From: Mycteria americana
Lineage: Eukaryota; Chordata; Aves; Ciconiiformes; Ciconiidae
Assembly (NCBI RefSeq): GCF_035582795.1
Contig: NC_134367.1
Coordinates: 42,559,062-42,623,061 of the forward strand
Direction: 5' to 3'
Length of the DNA: 64,000 nucleotides
Under the pieces are notes generated by a model that worked only from the letters and a program-made list of their open reading frames with translations, did no database searches and was not told the origin of the DNA. Below are positions 23,886 through 35,500 of this stretch, piece after piece. Made by a program: the position numbers and the translations under genes. Position 1 is the stretch's first letter, and each line of letters starts with the position of its first letter.

Positions 23886-24040
23886 ACCCTTTTATTGGAC
23901 CAACTTATATTTATATATATACATGCATACATGTATGTGTATACGCACACGCACACAGAAATACATGTTTTTCAAAATACAAAACCTTCTGGAAGTTGTG
24001 TGACTTCTTCGCAGCTGAAATGGAATGCAGAAAATAATTA
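23886..24040 (-). repeat. Ancient sauropsid interspersed repeat fragment
   Basis: CCTTTTATTGGACCAACTT at 23,888-23,906 is, in reverse complement, the AAGTTGGTCCAATAAAAG segment of a repeat widespread in turtles and crocodilians and also seen in birds. A CTTCTTCGCAGCTGAA stretch near 24,004 may be the matching downstream part. A TA/TG microsatellite has expanded between the two. The class of the repeat is uncertain to me. Confidence 0.45.
23905..23958. repeat. TA/TG/CA microsatellite
   Basis: Alternating purine-pyrimidine DNA: TATATATATACATGCATACATGTATG, then (CA/CG) units. It includes the palindrome CATACATGTATG and has Z-DNA or cruciform potential. Confidence 0.8.
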
Positions 24041-24267
24041 ATTTCTTGCTAGCAAAAATGACCCATGCAGGTCCTAAAAGCATCTTTGCATTTAGTAAAT
24101 AAATGCTGTCTGCACCGTATAGATGAATAACCCTCCGTGCAACTTTGCTATTTTATTTCTATAGCAATTCAAAGTGACTTTAGTGCTTATGGAAATGAGA
24201 GGCCGATGTTTGGTAAGACCAGGAGCTGCTGAAGACGTGAATCACCAAAGCTTTCCCACAAAGCTTT

Positions 24268-24620
24268 GCCAATATGGGAACAAAAGGGTTGCCCTACAGA
24301 AACACATCACGGGTCTATCTAGTCCAGCATCGCGCCTCTGGCAGCGGCCAGTAACTGATGCTTCAGAGCAAATCAAAACCACAGCAAGCACCTAGCTAAT
24401 TATGAGATGGTATGTGTAGAGGAAAAAAAGGTTGATCCTGACTCACAAGAGAGCAGTTTATGCCCTGAAGCGTGAGGTTTGATTTCCCTTGTATCCGTTT
24501 GCCTAACTCACACAGTTGCAAATACTATTTATGCTTAAAAGAGTTTCTAATCCTCTCTTGGATCCTAATCAACAATCTGCCTCAATAACCTGAGTTACCA
24601 GGAAGTTCTTGGGGCTGAGC
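24268..24620 (-). mobile_element. Old CR1 LINE 3'-end fragment, antisense
   Basis: GGGTCTATCTAGTCCAGCAT, then CTCTGGCAGCGGCCAGTAACTGATGCTTCAGAG, is the reverse complement of the CR1 3' region whose consensus reads on this strand GGTCCATCTAGCCCAGTATCCTGTCTCTGACAGTGGCCAGTACCAGATGCTTCAGAG. The order and spacing agree over about 65 bp, and weaker similarity continues to about 24,620 (CTAATCCTCTCTTGGATCC, CCAGGAAGTTC). Divergence is high, so it is an ancient insertion. Confidence 0.75.
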
Positions 24621-24624
24621 ACAC

Positions 24625-26745
24625 ACTGCGTGGAAGCTTTGTGCTTTGCGAGTTTAGGGAAAGTTTTCCAGCCTTGGCCTAACACCCACTGCCCTGAGGA
24701 TCAGACCTAATTGTCTAGATGAAAAATACCCAAGCTACCACTCCCTTCCCCTTGAGTCCTCCCTAACTGAAGCAGTTAATTCTTTCCTACTCCCCACTTG
24801 CAAAACTATTGCTTTGGGTAGATTTCTTTCACTGGCACAGGGCAGTGGCTCCCACTTTCTATCCTTCTAGGAGGTTTGGACAGATTCCTCTGTGCGTCTC
24901 ACCTCAGTACAAGAGAGGTCTGCCTGCAGGCAGAGGATGCTGCCTGGCCATGCTGCCTCCCACTGTTGCGAAGGAGAGGGCAGTGACAGCAGAGGAACAG
25001 GGCAGAGGAGAGGGCCACGGAAGGCAGCAGTGGTGCCAGCTCCTTTCTGCTCTTCCAGCATTTCCTCATGATGTAGCAGGAGCTCTGCTTGGGCTACTCT
25101 GTGGAAACATGCAATGCCTGTGAGACTCCCTCTCCTTTCCCAACTTACTCCAGATTTTCTGCTCTCCCAGGCAAGAATGCAAGCAACATTTTCAAATCAT
25201 CCTTTGATGACCTTGAATGACCTTGACCATCATTGCAGAGTGATCCTGTCTCCATTACAGCAGAACGATAATCCTCTCTGCACTCTCCCCACTGAGTGTG
25301 GGTTTCTTCTATGTACATCACAAAATGGTTATTTAAATCCAGCACATGGACCTTAACAGCAATACCAGAAGGTAAAGGAGATCCAAAAAAGACTTCACTA
25401 CTCCCCATAGGGCCCAAGTGCTTAAGCCTCAAGGTGTGACCCTGAGCTCCTAAACAGAGAGGTGCCTCCTAAATAAAGAGGTGCCCAAACTCTGTAGGTT
25501 TTCATCTCAAAGCTTCGCCTTCACGACCTGAGGCTGTCATTGCTGCACAGCCGCAAACAAGCCTCAGTTTTGATGGTGGCAAGCAGGCCTGGTGCCTAAG
25601 GGTATGCTTCTGAGACAGCTCCAAACAGCCCTCATGGGCACTGCTGCCGTCCCATCCTTACCTCTGGCTGTATTTTACCATCTCTCCCCTGCCACTTGCC
25701 CCTCGGGCAAGCACTGGTGTTTGTTTGACCACACAGTAAGCCAGTTGCGGAGCTGAAGTGGCTGCACATTTCTTTGCAGGATTAGTTTTCTGCCGACTTA
25801 ACTTCCTGAACCAGCTGACCAGGAGATCAGACAAGACCAGGACTGACGCAAAGAGAGGAGTGGGAATGGGAGGCTGGGGACAGGGCAGAGCACCCCGGAC
25901 TTGCGTGGACCCGCAGCCTCAAGAGTCTGGCTATGAGGCACCTCTGCCCCAGCCTGGCACCCCACAAGAAGGTGCTCTGCCTGCTCGATGCTCCTCAGCA
26001 TGGAGGCTCACCAACATCTGCCATGGGGCAGGGCCGGCAGCACCTCTGTGTTTTAGCGAGGGGCAATGCCGTAAGTCCAGGGAAGAGCGGCAGGTCGGTG
26101 GGGCGGGGAAGGGAGGAGCGGGGGGACAAGGTGGTCAGGTAGCAAGCTCAGACTGCAAAGAAAAAGTGATGAGTCTGGTGGCTCATGGCAGGCTGAGAGC
26201 CGGGAAGCTCTCGAGCCCTGTGAGCCTCTTTTGTGCAAGGCAGAGGCACCGGGCAGGTTGGGAACACAGCGAGGGCTGGGAGCAAGCAGCCTGTACAAGC
26301 AGTGAGGATGGGCATATGCATGTTTTGCTGGATAAGGCCCATTTCCCTTCATGCTTTCGCCATACCTAATGTCACCCATGCCTCTGTTTCCATCAGCTTT
26401 CCCAGGATCTCTTCAGCTGTCACTCCAGCTATGGCAAACGAGAACAAAACCTGAATCAGAGCCCTTGTTTAGCAATGATCTCCACACAGGGGATACAGCC
26501 TGCCAAATACAGAGGTCTGAAACTGCCTGCGGTGTGTTGGTCTGTTTATCTAGCATGGCTCATGCTATTTTATTTGCTTAAGTGTCATTACCTGCGTCCT
26601 GGGAGAGGTGGGAGGGAGGCCTTTTGTGAGCTATACTGAATTTTCCTGAAACCACCAAGCGACGAGAATGCCATTTCATGTCAAGAAACTGTTATTTCAC
26701 CTACGCGCATGTTATGTTGTATTCTGCAGACTACATTTTACATGC
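24625..26745. other. Non-coding DNA, no gene seen
   Basis: Includes GC-richer stretches at 24,900-25,060 and 25,850-26,300, where frames of up to 203 codons occur on both strands. They carry no recognised domain, and competing frames overlap them, as expected of GC-rich non-coding DNA. Confidence 0.4.
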
Positions 26746-26749
26746 CTGG

Positions 26750-27960
26750 GGTGTATACGTGTGATCTATTGAAATCGCTCGCCATCTTCCATAATTTATG
26801 CTGCCCTTCAGTCTTAGCAGCGTGCATAAACTTCAGCGACATGTTGTCACTCCTCTCTAAATCATTGTGAAAAATCATCCGAGGAACAGCACCGGACCTG
26901 GGGCATTCTGTGTTTCGCCTCCTCTGCTTCCCAGACCAGGCTTCGAGGTGGCAGGATGACACAGCAGAAGAAAAATCACAGCCAGCAAGGTGTGAAATAA
27001 CGTCCCCGATAGTAAGAAATTAGAATGGATAATGTGTTAGCATGAACCTTGGCATGGCTGTTCAGCCTAGCAGTGTTGTCCTGGGAGTGGCAGAGCCAAG
27101 GAGAACCCAGCTTTCCTGAAGGCAAATGTTCCCCCTTTTCTTCAGGCAGCCTTTTAATAAAACCTCACGATGAGCAAATAGATGTAATGGAAATGGGAAG
27201 ACGTGAGGGTTAACCTTTAAGTCACCAGGGGTTTAGCATTTACCATTGTCATACAGGACTGTACCAAGATTATTTGTTTCCTATCGCTTAATCCATTTAT
27301 AATGCAGCGTACTAATCCACAATTTGTCATTTGACCCATCACTCTGCTATGAGGAGCTTTGTCAAAAGCATTTTGAAAACCTGCTGACAATTCCCGCTTC
27401 CTTAATTAGCTGGGACTTTTTTGCAGATTTGAGGGGAGAGAGCTGCAGCCCAGCTGGCCTGATCCTGCATGCCCAAATTAACCTCGTTCATGGTTGCACA
27501 CAGTGGGCATCCTCAGCCCTGGGGTCGGCATTACCTGTGTTCATTTCTGACTCATATTTTGGAACAGGGAAATTCTTTCGTCTCGGGAAACACCCTTGTT
27601 TTTCAAAGCCGCATTACAGGCTCTTGCCAGTTGCTCTGTTCTGAAGTTTAGCTTCTTTTAACTTCTTCAGCTCCGGTTTTCTCAACTTGCTCCAGTACCT
27701 CTTCTTCGGAAATGTTTATAATATCACACTCATCATTTCCATAAATTTCCAAATCCCCTACTACAGTGAAGACAAATGTAAATAATAAATTCAGCTTCTT
27801 GAAAATGTCTTAATCCTTGTTACTTGCATCCTTAATTCCTTAATGACCCGCAGGGCCTACAGAGACACACATGCAGCTTTATTTATCTTTAGTCTATTTG
27901 AATAATTATGTATTGTTTATCTTAATATCTTTGGCTATTTGCTCCCTCTCCTCCCTCTGA
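26750..27960 (-). mobile_element. Degenerate CR1 LINE reverse-transcriptase region, antisense
   Basis: Translation of the minus strand retains pieces of the CR1 RT domain in the correct order. FQNAFDKAP (around 27,360-27,385) matches the motif A region FSKAFDxVP, and further on GAVPRMIFHNDLERS (around 26,860-26,900) matches the GPVLFxIFINDLE region before the catalytic FADD. Nucleotide similarity also occurs at 27,760-27,860 (CAGTGAAGACAAATG...AATAAATTCAGCTTCTTG...TTAATGACCCGC), which is the antisense of the segment upstream of RT. The aspartate box itself is destroyed and frameshifts are frequent. About 27,000-27,300 is not clearly alignable and may be a later insertion or strong decay. Confidence 0.65.
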
Positions 27961-27964
27961 ATTA

Positions 27965-30260
27965 CTGTCTATTTACAGTTTACTTGTGACTTGTGCTGAG
28001 CTGGTTTGGGCAGAATTTCCAACACGTCTGTGTGAAAGCTACCCCGGTGTTGTCCTGGAGGCAATGTCTCTGAAATTCACAGCACTACGCTCTTCTTTCC
28101 ACTACAGCAACTCCCGCTTTGAAAAAGCCTTTAAGGCTCCCGAATTTCTTATAAAGGTTTCGCTTGCCTCGGTTCAGTATGAAAAGGTAGTATGATGTGA
28201 TAATTCAGTGAGGTGTTTGATTTTTTAAATATTATTATCATTAGCAATGATATTAGCCAGGGGAGCAACTTTAACTTAAGGTTGTCAGATACTTTCCTCC
28301 TGTCAGCTGCTCATAAACTGCCCCATTTTAACCATTGCAGATGGTTTCTTCTATGGTCTGTGTCAAGCTCATCTACTAAAAATGTGGGGTTTTTAAGGAG
28401 TGGGGATTTTTGGAAGGGAGATGGGCTGGGAGGTGAGGGAGGAGGTGAGAGTGGGGCTGAATGAGGAGCTGGTGGGAAATACTGAGACTGCCTGACCCAA
28501 GGACCACAGCTGAAATAAGGCATCTGCACCCACCAGCCTCTCTTGGCTGCCTGCGTGGGTGACTTACAGCATGCCCTCTTGGAGCTTGTGATTTGAACAA
28601 ATGAGGCTCAGGACAAGACCACAAACTTAATTTATACGTCTGATGTGAACTAGCATTGAGCCAAACCTGTAACGATGCATGGCTAGTTCACTACCTTACC
28701 CAGCCTCCGATTCCAAGCAGTTTTCATTTTAACTTGTCACTGAGAAGGTCATGAGAGAAAAAACCTTTTGACTAAGTTATCTTTGCCTTCTTGTGGCTTT
28801 GGTACAAAACGGATTAATTAAAAAAGAGAGAAAAATAATCTCGTTTTTTCGCTCGTCATGAGAACCACCTGTGCTGTGTAAAGTAGAGAGAGAAAAGAAG
28901 TGACTGCTCTAAGTAGTGGATTATTTTATGTACTTAATGGGAAAAAAATGGCCAGCTCATTTCAAAGCAAACTATGCCTACAGTACTTTAAAGGGAACTA
29001 GGAAGAAATAATAATAATTATATATGAATTGGCTTACGGCTAAATTCTATAGATGAATATGGGTGTGACTGGGCAAAATGTTGTCTTGATGTTAACCCAA
29101 AGGAAAAATGAACCTATCAAACCCAGATTCAGTTGCAAAAGGTGTTATGTGTGTTATTGTGTATCCATGCAAGGATATTTGATTTTTTAAATTTTCTTAG
29201 CTGAGTATGCAAATTAGCCTACTCCTTATTAGCCTTTGTAGGAGCATATTCATATGAAAAAATATGACAATTTAATTTCAGTATTTCAGTCTTAAAGATC
29301 CAAAATGGCCAATGTAAATCTTAGCAGAGAAAAGAAAAAAAAAAAAAATTAATGACTTGGGTATTTGTGGATTTTGCTCTTAAGTAGATGGGAAAGTGAG
29401 TAAAGACCAAGGAAGGGAAAGACCAGTAAGCTTATCTTTATCTATGGAGTTAGTGATATCTTTAGGGCAGACGGGATTATGTTACTGATCAAGGCCAATA
29501 GCCACAGTCATAAAGAGTAATAAATAAGAAAGTTATTAAAGGGAGCTTATCATAGGAAAACTTTGATAAGTAGGGCATTATAGACAAATCAAGAAAGGAC
29601 TAAAGGATAAAGAGAGTCCAGTCCTATATGGTGGAAAAGAGAGCTCTGCTGCAGCTTTTAACTGGAGCAGTCCTGGTGTAACTGAAAAGCAATTTTTTTC
29701 AGCATCCAGAAATGTATGAGTTAAAAATTTTTTCTCAACTGACAAGGGCTCAGCTAAACAGATCAAAAGGAGAAGGAAAACCAAAACACAAGCTCAGAAG
29801 TTGCCTTTGCCTTGTACCGGGAGTCAGAAAGTGTCAAAAGATGTGTCATATCTTAAAAGGCTAAATGAAAAGTTATAGTTCTTCAGTATATGAAGAAAGA
29901 AAAGCTTTATTGAAATAGTTTCTTTGTCGCATCCTATAAAAATATTATGAGGACAGCGTGTATAAAAGAGGAAGAAAAACAGAGGTTACTGGAAATTCAT
30001 GTAAAGGTGAGTTTCTCTGTTTTATAGCATAACGAGAGAAAGCCATCACTCCCAATACTAGTGTTTCTAATTATCTGAGATTTTTCTTTTTTGTTATAGT
30101 TCCTAGACTTTTCTGCTAAAAACCTACGGCACTTCCTGAAAACACACTGTTTTGGACGTTACCAGAGTAGTTGGATAACCCATCCATCTTTCCTAACTCT
30201 GATTAACAAAAAAGAATATTCATATTTTCCAGAAATGTGGTTTTTGAAGTCGAGGGCCAA
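27965..30260. other. Non-coding DNA, no gene seen
   Basis: AT-rich with A-runs (for example 29,335-29,348). No exon or family-level repeat was recognised. Confidence 0.45.
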
Positions 30261-30320
30261 GGTTTTCTTTGATGGATTTTGACATGGCGTCCACGAGTGG
30301 TGATGTACCAGCAGCTGCTC

Positions 30321-30352
30321 CTTTGCACGGTGCTCAGTGGCACCGTGCAAAG
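30321..30352. repeat. Perfect 13-bp inverted repeat (hairpin)
   Basis: CTTTGCACGGTGC (30,321-30,333) and its exact reverse complement GCACCGTGCAAAG (30,340-30,352) are separated by a six-base loop TCAGTG. The stem has no mismatch and is more than half GC, so it would be stable as RNA or extruded DNA. It is not followed by a T-run and is too short for a microRNA precursor. Confidence 0.95.
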
Positions 30353-30464
30353 CGCCCTCCCCTGCCACGGGGTGTGGTTGTGGCTGCAGAGTTGCCTGGA
30401 TGCTCATCCACACTCGGGCTGCCACTGCTGATTCTGGACCGGTTTTCTGTCAAGCCAGACCTTG

Positions 30465-30503
30465 AAAAAGGCTGGAGAAAAAGGCTGGAGAAAAAGGCTG
30501 GAG
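30465..30503 (+). repeat. Tandem 13-bp repeat, three perfect copies
   Basis: The unit AAAAAGGCTGGAG is repeated three times head to tail without mismatch, followed by a partial AAAAGG. The identity of the copies implies recent slippage. Confidence 0.95.
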
Positions 30504-30734
30504 AAAAGGGGTTGGCACGTGGTGGTCCCAGAGAATCTTCCTGCCAGCTGCAGAAAGCTGAAGTTTCAGTAGTTCGAGCAGTTCGTGTTTCTGTCCCACT
30601 CGCTGAGCTGATTCCTGCTGGGTGCCAGGTCTGGATGAAAGTGGTTGACGGAGTTGGCCTGTACATCACTTTTGTAAATCCTGGAGATTTTCTTACTCCA
30701 CTCCTTGCCCCACTGGAAGTGCATGAGTAGGGTT

Positions 30735-32325
30735 GAGGGAGCTGAATGAAACTACTTTCAGTGCTTTTTCAGGGGCAAGCACTGAAATATTTTCCACTGA
30801 GGCACAAGTTACAGGTGTGGGCTAGAACGTCAACACACAAAATTACCCTCAATTGATTGGAAACTTGGTGAAACTTTGAATGTGTGGCAAACAAGGGAAG
30901 TGGGAACAATTTAATCCTAAATATCCCACTTGAGTCTAACCCTTACTTCAAGAGGGTTTTGGATGCTACCGTTGAGGCCAAATTTCCTGAAGAACTGTCG
31001 TATTCAGCCTGCAAGTTGTGGTGAGATGAAAACTGACCAAAGCGAGGGGGTACTCGGGTGCGTTTCTGAGCCTGTTCAGGGCTGCACTAACGCTGGTGAG
31101 GAGAACGGCCCTCGTCTTTGTGCATGGTGTGGCAGCTTCTCCCCTGCCAGCAGCCTCAGCAGCCACGTTGCATGATCAGAGCTGGGTGGATGAGAAGACT
31201 TACGGTGTTTCTTAGAAAGAGCCCAGGATTGCTACTAGAAGGACATGCAGAATTTGTAAGCTGCAGCAGCTTAAATTTGGATTGAATGCAAGCACAGTAA
31301 GGATTTGGGGGAGTTAGGACATAGGCATCCTCAAGAATCCCAGGTCAGATACAGAATAGACCCTTTTCCTGACCTATGACCGGGTTGAAAATTTCTCAGT
31401 TCAGTTAAACAGGGAGAAATTCTGCCTTCACTTATATAAATTCTGCTTTCAAATTATTCATGGCTTTTTGCATTGCTTACTCACAGATACCAGTGCAAAC
31501 TGGTCATAAGTCACTTCTGAAATGGGAATGATTTGTACCAGCCATGCACCAGAGAAATGAATTTGCAGCCCACTGGAGATGCTGTCCCATCAGCTTCACT
31601 AGGAGTTATGTGACTGTAACTGAGACTGTTGCTGACCCCAGATACCCTGATGGAGACCATCAATTTACCCCATTGGCTGCTACGCTTTATTCGTTTTTGC
31701 AGTGAAACTAGAAAATGGGATAGGCGTCTATAAAGCCATATCCAAAATATTGTGTTTCTCCTCTTTGTCTAAGCGCTGCAAGCTCTCCTTCTCTTCTTCC
31801 TCCCAGCAAGGAAATACTGCTACAGTGCATAACCGAAATCAGGTATTTCTGCTATTTTTATGCTACAGATATGTACTCTGGGAATAATTGCTACATGTCC
31901 TTCTCTCAGCTGAAAACCAAGTAAAAGCAAACCTTAACCATAAGACTGGTAAATAACTAGCTATGATTTCTGTTAACAAAGCTTTTTTTCCCACACAGTG
32001 GAGAAGCAGCAGACTGGGAGTGTTGTTAGCAATATATTGTCTTCTCACTATTGTTAGAGTGGCATATCATCACCTCATTTTATTTCTTCCATCTGTTTCA
32101 TGCCGGGTTTGCTATAATGCTACTTTGAGAATACTGCGATCGTTTGTTTGTATTGATATCAGAAATAAATATAAAATGTTTTTGAAGGCACCATAAGGAT
32201 GGAGAGTTTGATGGGATTACAGTAAAAGAAAGCAAGCAAGCTGTGAACAGAGACACAGACTGCTGCAAGATACAGAATCCGTGGAAGAAATGAGGTAGAG
32301 GTTATTAGGGGAGAAGGAGAAGAAA
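30735..32325. other. Non-coding DNA, no gene seen
   Basis: No exon was recognised. A weak sauropsid repeat fragment is listed at 31,570. Confidence 0.45.
31570..31650 (+). repeat. Possible sauropsid short repeat
   Basis: AGCTTCACTAGGAGTTATGTGACTGTAACTGAG resembles the GACTTCAATGGAGTTATACTGGTGTAACTGAG segment common in interspersed repeats of turtles and birds. It is short and divergent; the class is unknown to me. Confidence 0.3.
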
Positions 32326-32334
32326 GATGTTCTT

Positions 32335-32590
32335 GTGACTAGGGCACTGGACTGATACTAAAGAGGTCTGGTCTTTGTTCCTGGATGCATTATTGGATTC
32401 CTTTGCGACCTGTGACAAGTCACTTAATCTCTCATTGCCTCAGTTCTTCGCCAGTAAAATGGAAGTAAGTAACATTTCTTTACCTCACCGATCTACTTCA
32501 GAGATAAATCCATTCAAAAGTTATGAAATACTCAGCTGTTAAAGTGATGAGCACAGGGGAAAATGAGTACTTCAATGAATTCTATCTCTC
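32335..32590 (+). mobile_element. MIR/CORE-type tRNA-derived SINE
   Basis: The segments appear in the order of a MIR-type SINE: GGGCACTGGACTGATACT (left part), GACCTGTGACAAGTCACTTAATCTCTCATTGCCTCAGTTCTTCGCCAGTAAAATGG (core, 32,406-32,461), then TACCTCACCGAT and GAAATACTCAGCTGTTAAAGTGATGAGCAC. The core corresponds closely to GTGACCTTGGGCAAGTCACTTAACCTCTCTGTGCCTCAGTTTCC...GTAAAATGG, and the tail agrees best with the sauropsid form that ends CTCAGATACTATGGTGATGAG. It is about 250 bp and moderately diverged. Confidence 0.75.
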
Positions 32591-32594
32591 TGCT

Positions 32595-35500
32595 TGTGAT
32601 GAGTTTAGTGAGTCATTTCTCTGGCCAGTGAACCTGGTATGAAGACAAACACTGGCTTTCTCCTAGTCAGAGAAACATCAATGACCAGTGTTTTGTGTGA
32701 AGTCATAACAAGGTCTGAGATACTTTTAATGACAATATGTCAGTAAAGAAAGAAAGAAAAAAAAGATTAAAACCCCTTTTTTCTTATTACATCAAGGAAG
32801 AAAAGACCCAAGAGAGGGAATGACAGATGTCCTAACTGCATAAAATGAAAGCTTTAATAGAGGAAATGTACAACTTTTCTATCACTGGGAAACTTTTAAA
32901 GATTAAAACATACATGAGCTTGACTTTTCACCGCCAGGTACCTTGCACAGTCAATTACATCCACTAATAGTGAGAATAAAATGCTTCACATGTAGCTGGT
33001 TGCATTTTGTATTCCCCTTGCACCTGTATAAATGACCACACAAGGCTCTAGGCATGGAGAATCCATTTCCCATAGATTTCCAGCATATCACAACCTGAGG
33101 ATGTTGCTTTATTCTTCAGTACCATGTTTGTCACCAAAGCTATAGAGATATGATGTAAATGCTATCAGTGAATCACACCCAGAAAACTAGATAACTACTA
33201 CATGATGCTGTATGTGTTTGGAACTGATAAGGAAATCTTTTAAATTTCCTATTATCTTTGATTAGATATGGGTTTCGGTTTTGATTTAGTGTTAGGCACC
33301 TACTGTGAGGAACAAAGGAGGTGTCACAGATAACGGAGAGATAATTGTTTTAAAAAGTGAGATCCCTAAGAGAATAAAAAGCAGGTTGTTGAATTTCTTT
33401 TCATTTTATTGATTATCCTTTCACTATGATTATCCATCTGTGGAAACATATGCTTTCAAAGGAGGTAATCTTATCTGTGAGATGACTAACATGCATCTAA
33501 ATTTTCCATTGTTACATACCAGTGACATGTCTTTAAACCAGACCCTTCCCCTGAATGTGTCAAACAGTGACTGGTTTTCCTTTAGGATGAGGACAAGCAG
33601 TTTTCTTTGAATCACTGTGTTCTTCCTTCATGGCTCACGTGTTTGAAAATTATTTGCAGGCAGATGCTGACAATTTCCTGAAGAAACTTCATGGTTCATT
33701 ACCTCCCTTTATGATAGCAGCAAAATAAATTGCTGTAAAGTCAGTTAATGTGATAGAAAATGTTCAAATTTCCAATAATAATAATAATAAAATCTCAATC
33801 CTGCTCTCTAAAGTCTTCCAAAATACTTCCCAAATCACCTCCCCTTCTGCATTTGCACGCAGATACTGAGTATTACTTTGTGCTAAGTAGAACAAAGGTT
33901 GCCTCTGAGATGCAAATACTGCTGGTTTATGATGCTGCTTAAAGAGATTCTTCAGGAAAAACAACGTGCATAATTTAGTGCGACTGCTGGATGAGCGGAG
34001 GAGAAACAAGGAATGGGGCTTGTTGCTTCTGCTATGTGTTGCTTGCTAGGTCCCTAACATGAGTTGGAATTGCAGCATTCAACGGAATATTGGTTAAATA
34101 CATGCTCACATTTTCCCTAGAGAGGGATGGAAATATATCATATAATAAGCATATAGCTACTGTGTATATTCTGGTGATCATAAAATGAGTACAGGTGGTA
34201 CAGTAAGCAAGAAAGAGCAGACTATCAGGCTTTCCTAAATTCCAGTGTCTTTGCCATACTTGATATTAGCACTATTTGGAAGTAGCTGTGCTGGTTTACG
34301 TTTTGCTGAATGGCCTGGTGGCCGGCTTTCCAAAGAGGCTTTAACTGAGCTGACTCTCATGTTCAGAGGGAAATAATAACAGAGGTGCTTTGGGGCTCAC
34401 CCCTGCCAGTCAGGAGGGCGATTTTCTCCAGCTTGGATCCTGGACGGTGTTGGCACAGCCCTTGTGTATTATCACGGCTCATGGCTCTCAAAAGGGCAAA
34501 ATGCGAGAAGGTGAACAAAAATAGGAAGCTGCAAATGGCGGGGGAGGGCATTAACTAAAGTGGATTCTCTTAATCAGCACGGGAGATGCTGTACAAATGA
34601 AAGGGGGAAGGTGATGTAGCCAAATGTGACCTGACCTAAGACAGGAAAATGCTTTTGAAAAATCAGTGCTAAAGAGCTTGCATGGGAGTCAAACAGATGA
34701 TAACCCTCTATTTTGAATGATAAAGCAACAGATTCTGTAAGTAACCATGGCTGCACCTAGGGCAGGTGGGTGGTTACGATCTCCGTAATGTATGTTTGTG
34801 TCGATAAAGTACGCAGGTAGCAAATCATAATGTCATAGCAAGCAAATAATTCTAAAGGAAAGATTTGCATCCTAAAAGCGTGCCCTAAGCCAGAAGATAA
34901 GTCTTCCAAAGCCTGTATTTACCCCATGTAGCACATGTTTAACTCTGGGCGATGTGATTTCACTTACAGTTGAAGCTACTGCCACAGCTCAAGGTACGCA
35001 GAGATGAGCAGTGTTTCAAAGTGTGTACCACTGGACAGACTAACCATTTCAGATGGAAGAAAGAAGGGGTTTCTGGGGATTGGATGAAACCAGGGCTTGT
35101 ATCCTGTTTCTTATTTTTCCATTAAGTCTGATCAGTAAGTAAAGGAATAGAATCGAAATGCAGACCTGTAAGTTCATCGCTGAGATGAAAGAAGACACTC
35201 AGCACGAAGGCACAAAGGCACGAGAAAGAAAGACAGGGAAGTAAAAGAGGAAGCAAAAGGCAAAACTTCAGTAGAAAAATCCAGAGCATCAGAATGGCTG
35301 ATTTCAGCTTCAGAGAGTCGCCCTGAGCATACATTAAACTGGGTTCAGCTGCTCTATGTACCATCAAATATTTCATATTAATAATTAACAAGTCACTGGC
35401 TGTCAGAGCAAGATTCAAATGGATGGAAGGGGAGTTTGGGTCACCTTCCCTAGGACTGAGAGTCTTAATGAAGGGATAGCTTTACTGCACTGTTGAGGAA

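Larger units (their letters stand above)
30269..30730 (+). other. GC-richer island with a long chance-like open frame
   Basis: A 153-codon frame on the plus strand covers a locally GC-rich patch in AT-rich DNA. No domain is recognisable, a competing frame lies on the other strand, and a 13-bp tandem repeat (not a multiple of three) and a perfect hairpin lie within it. These features argue against a conserved protein. The patch may be a regulatory island or a remnant of a mobile element. Confidence 0.3.
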
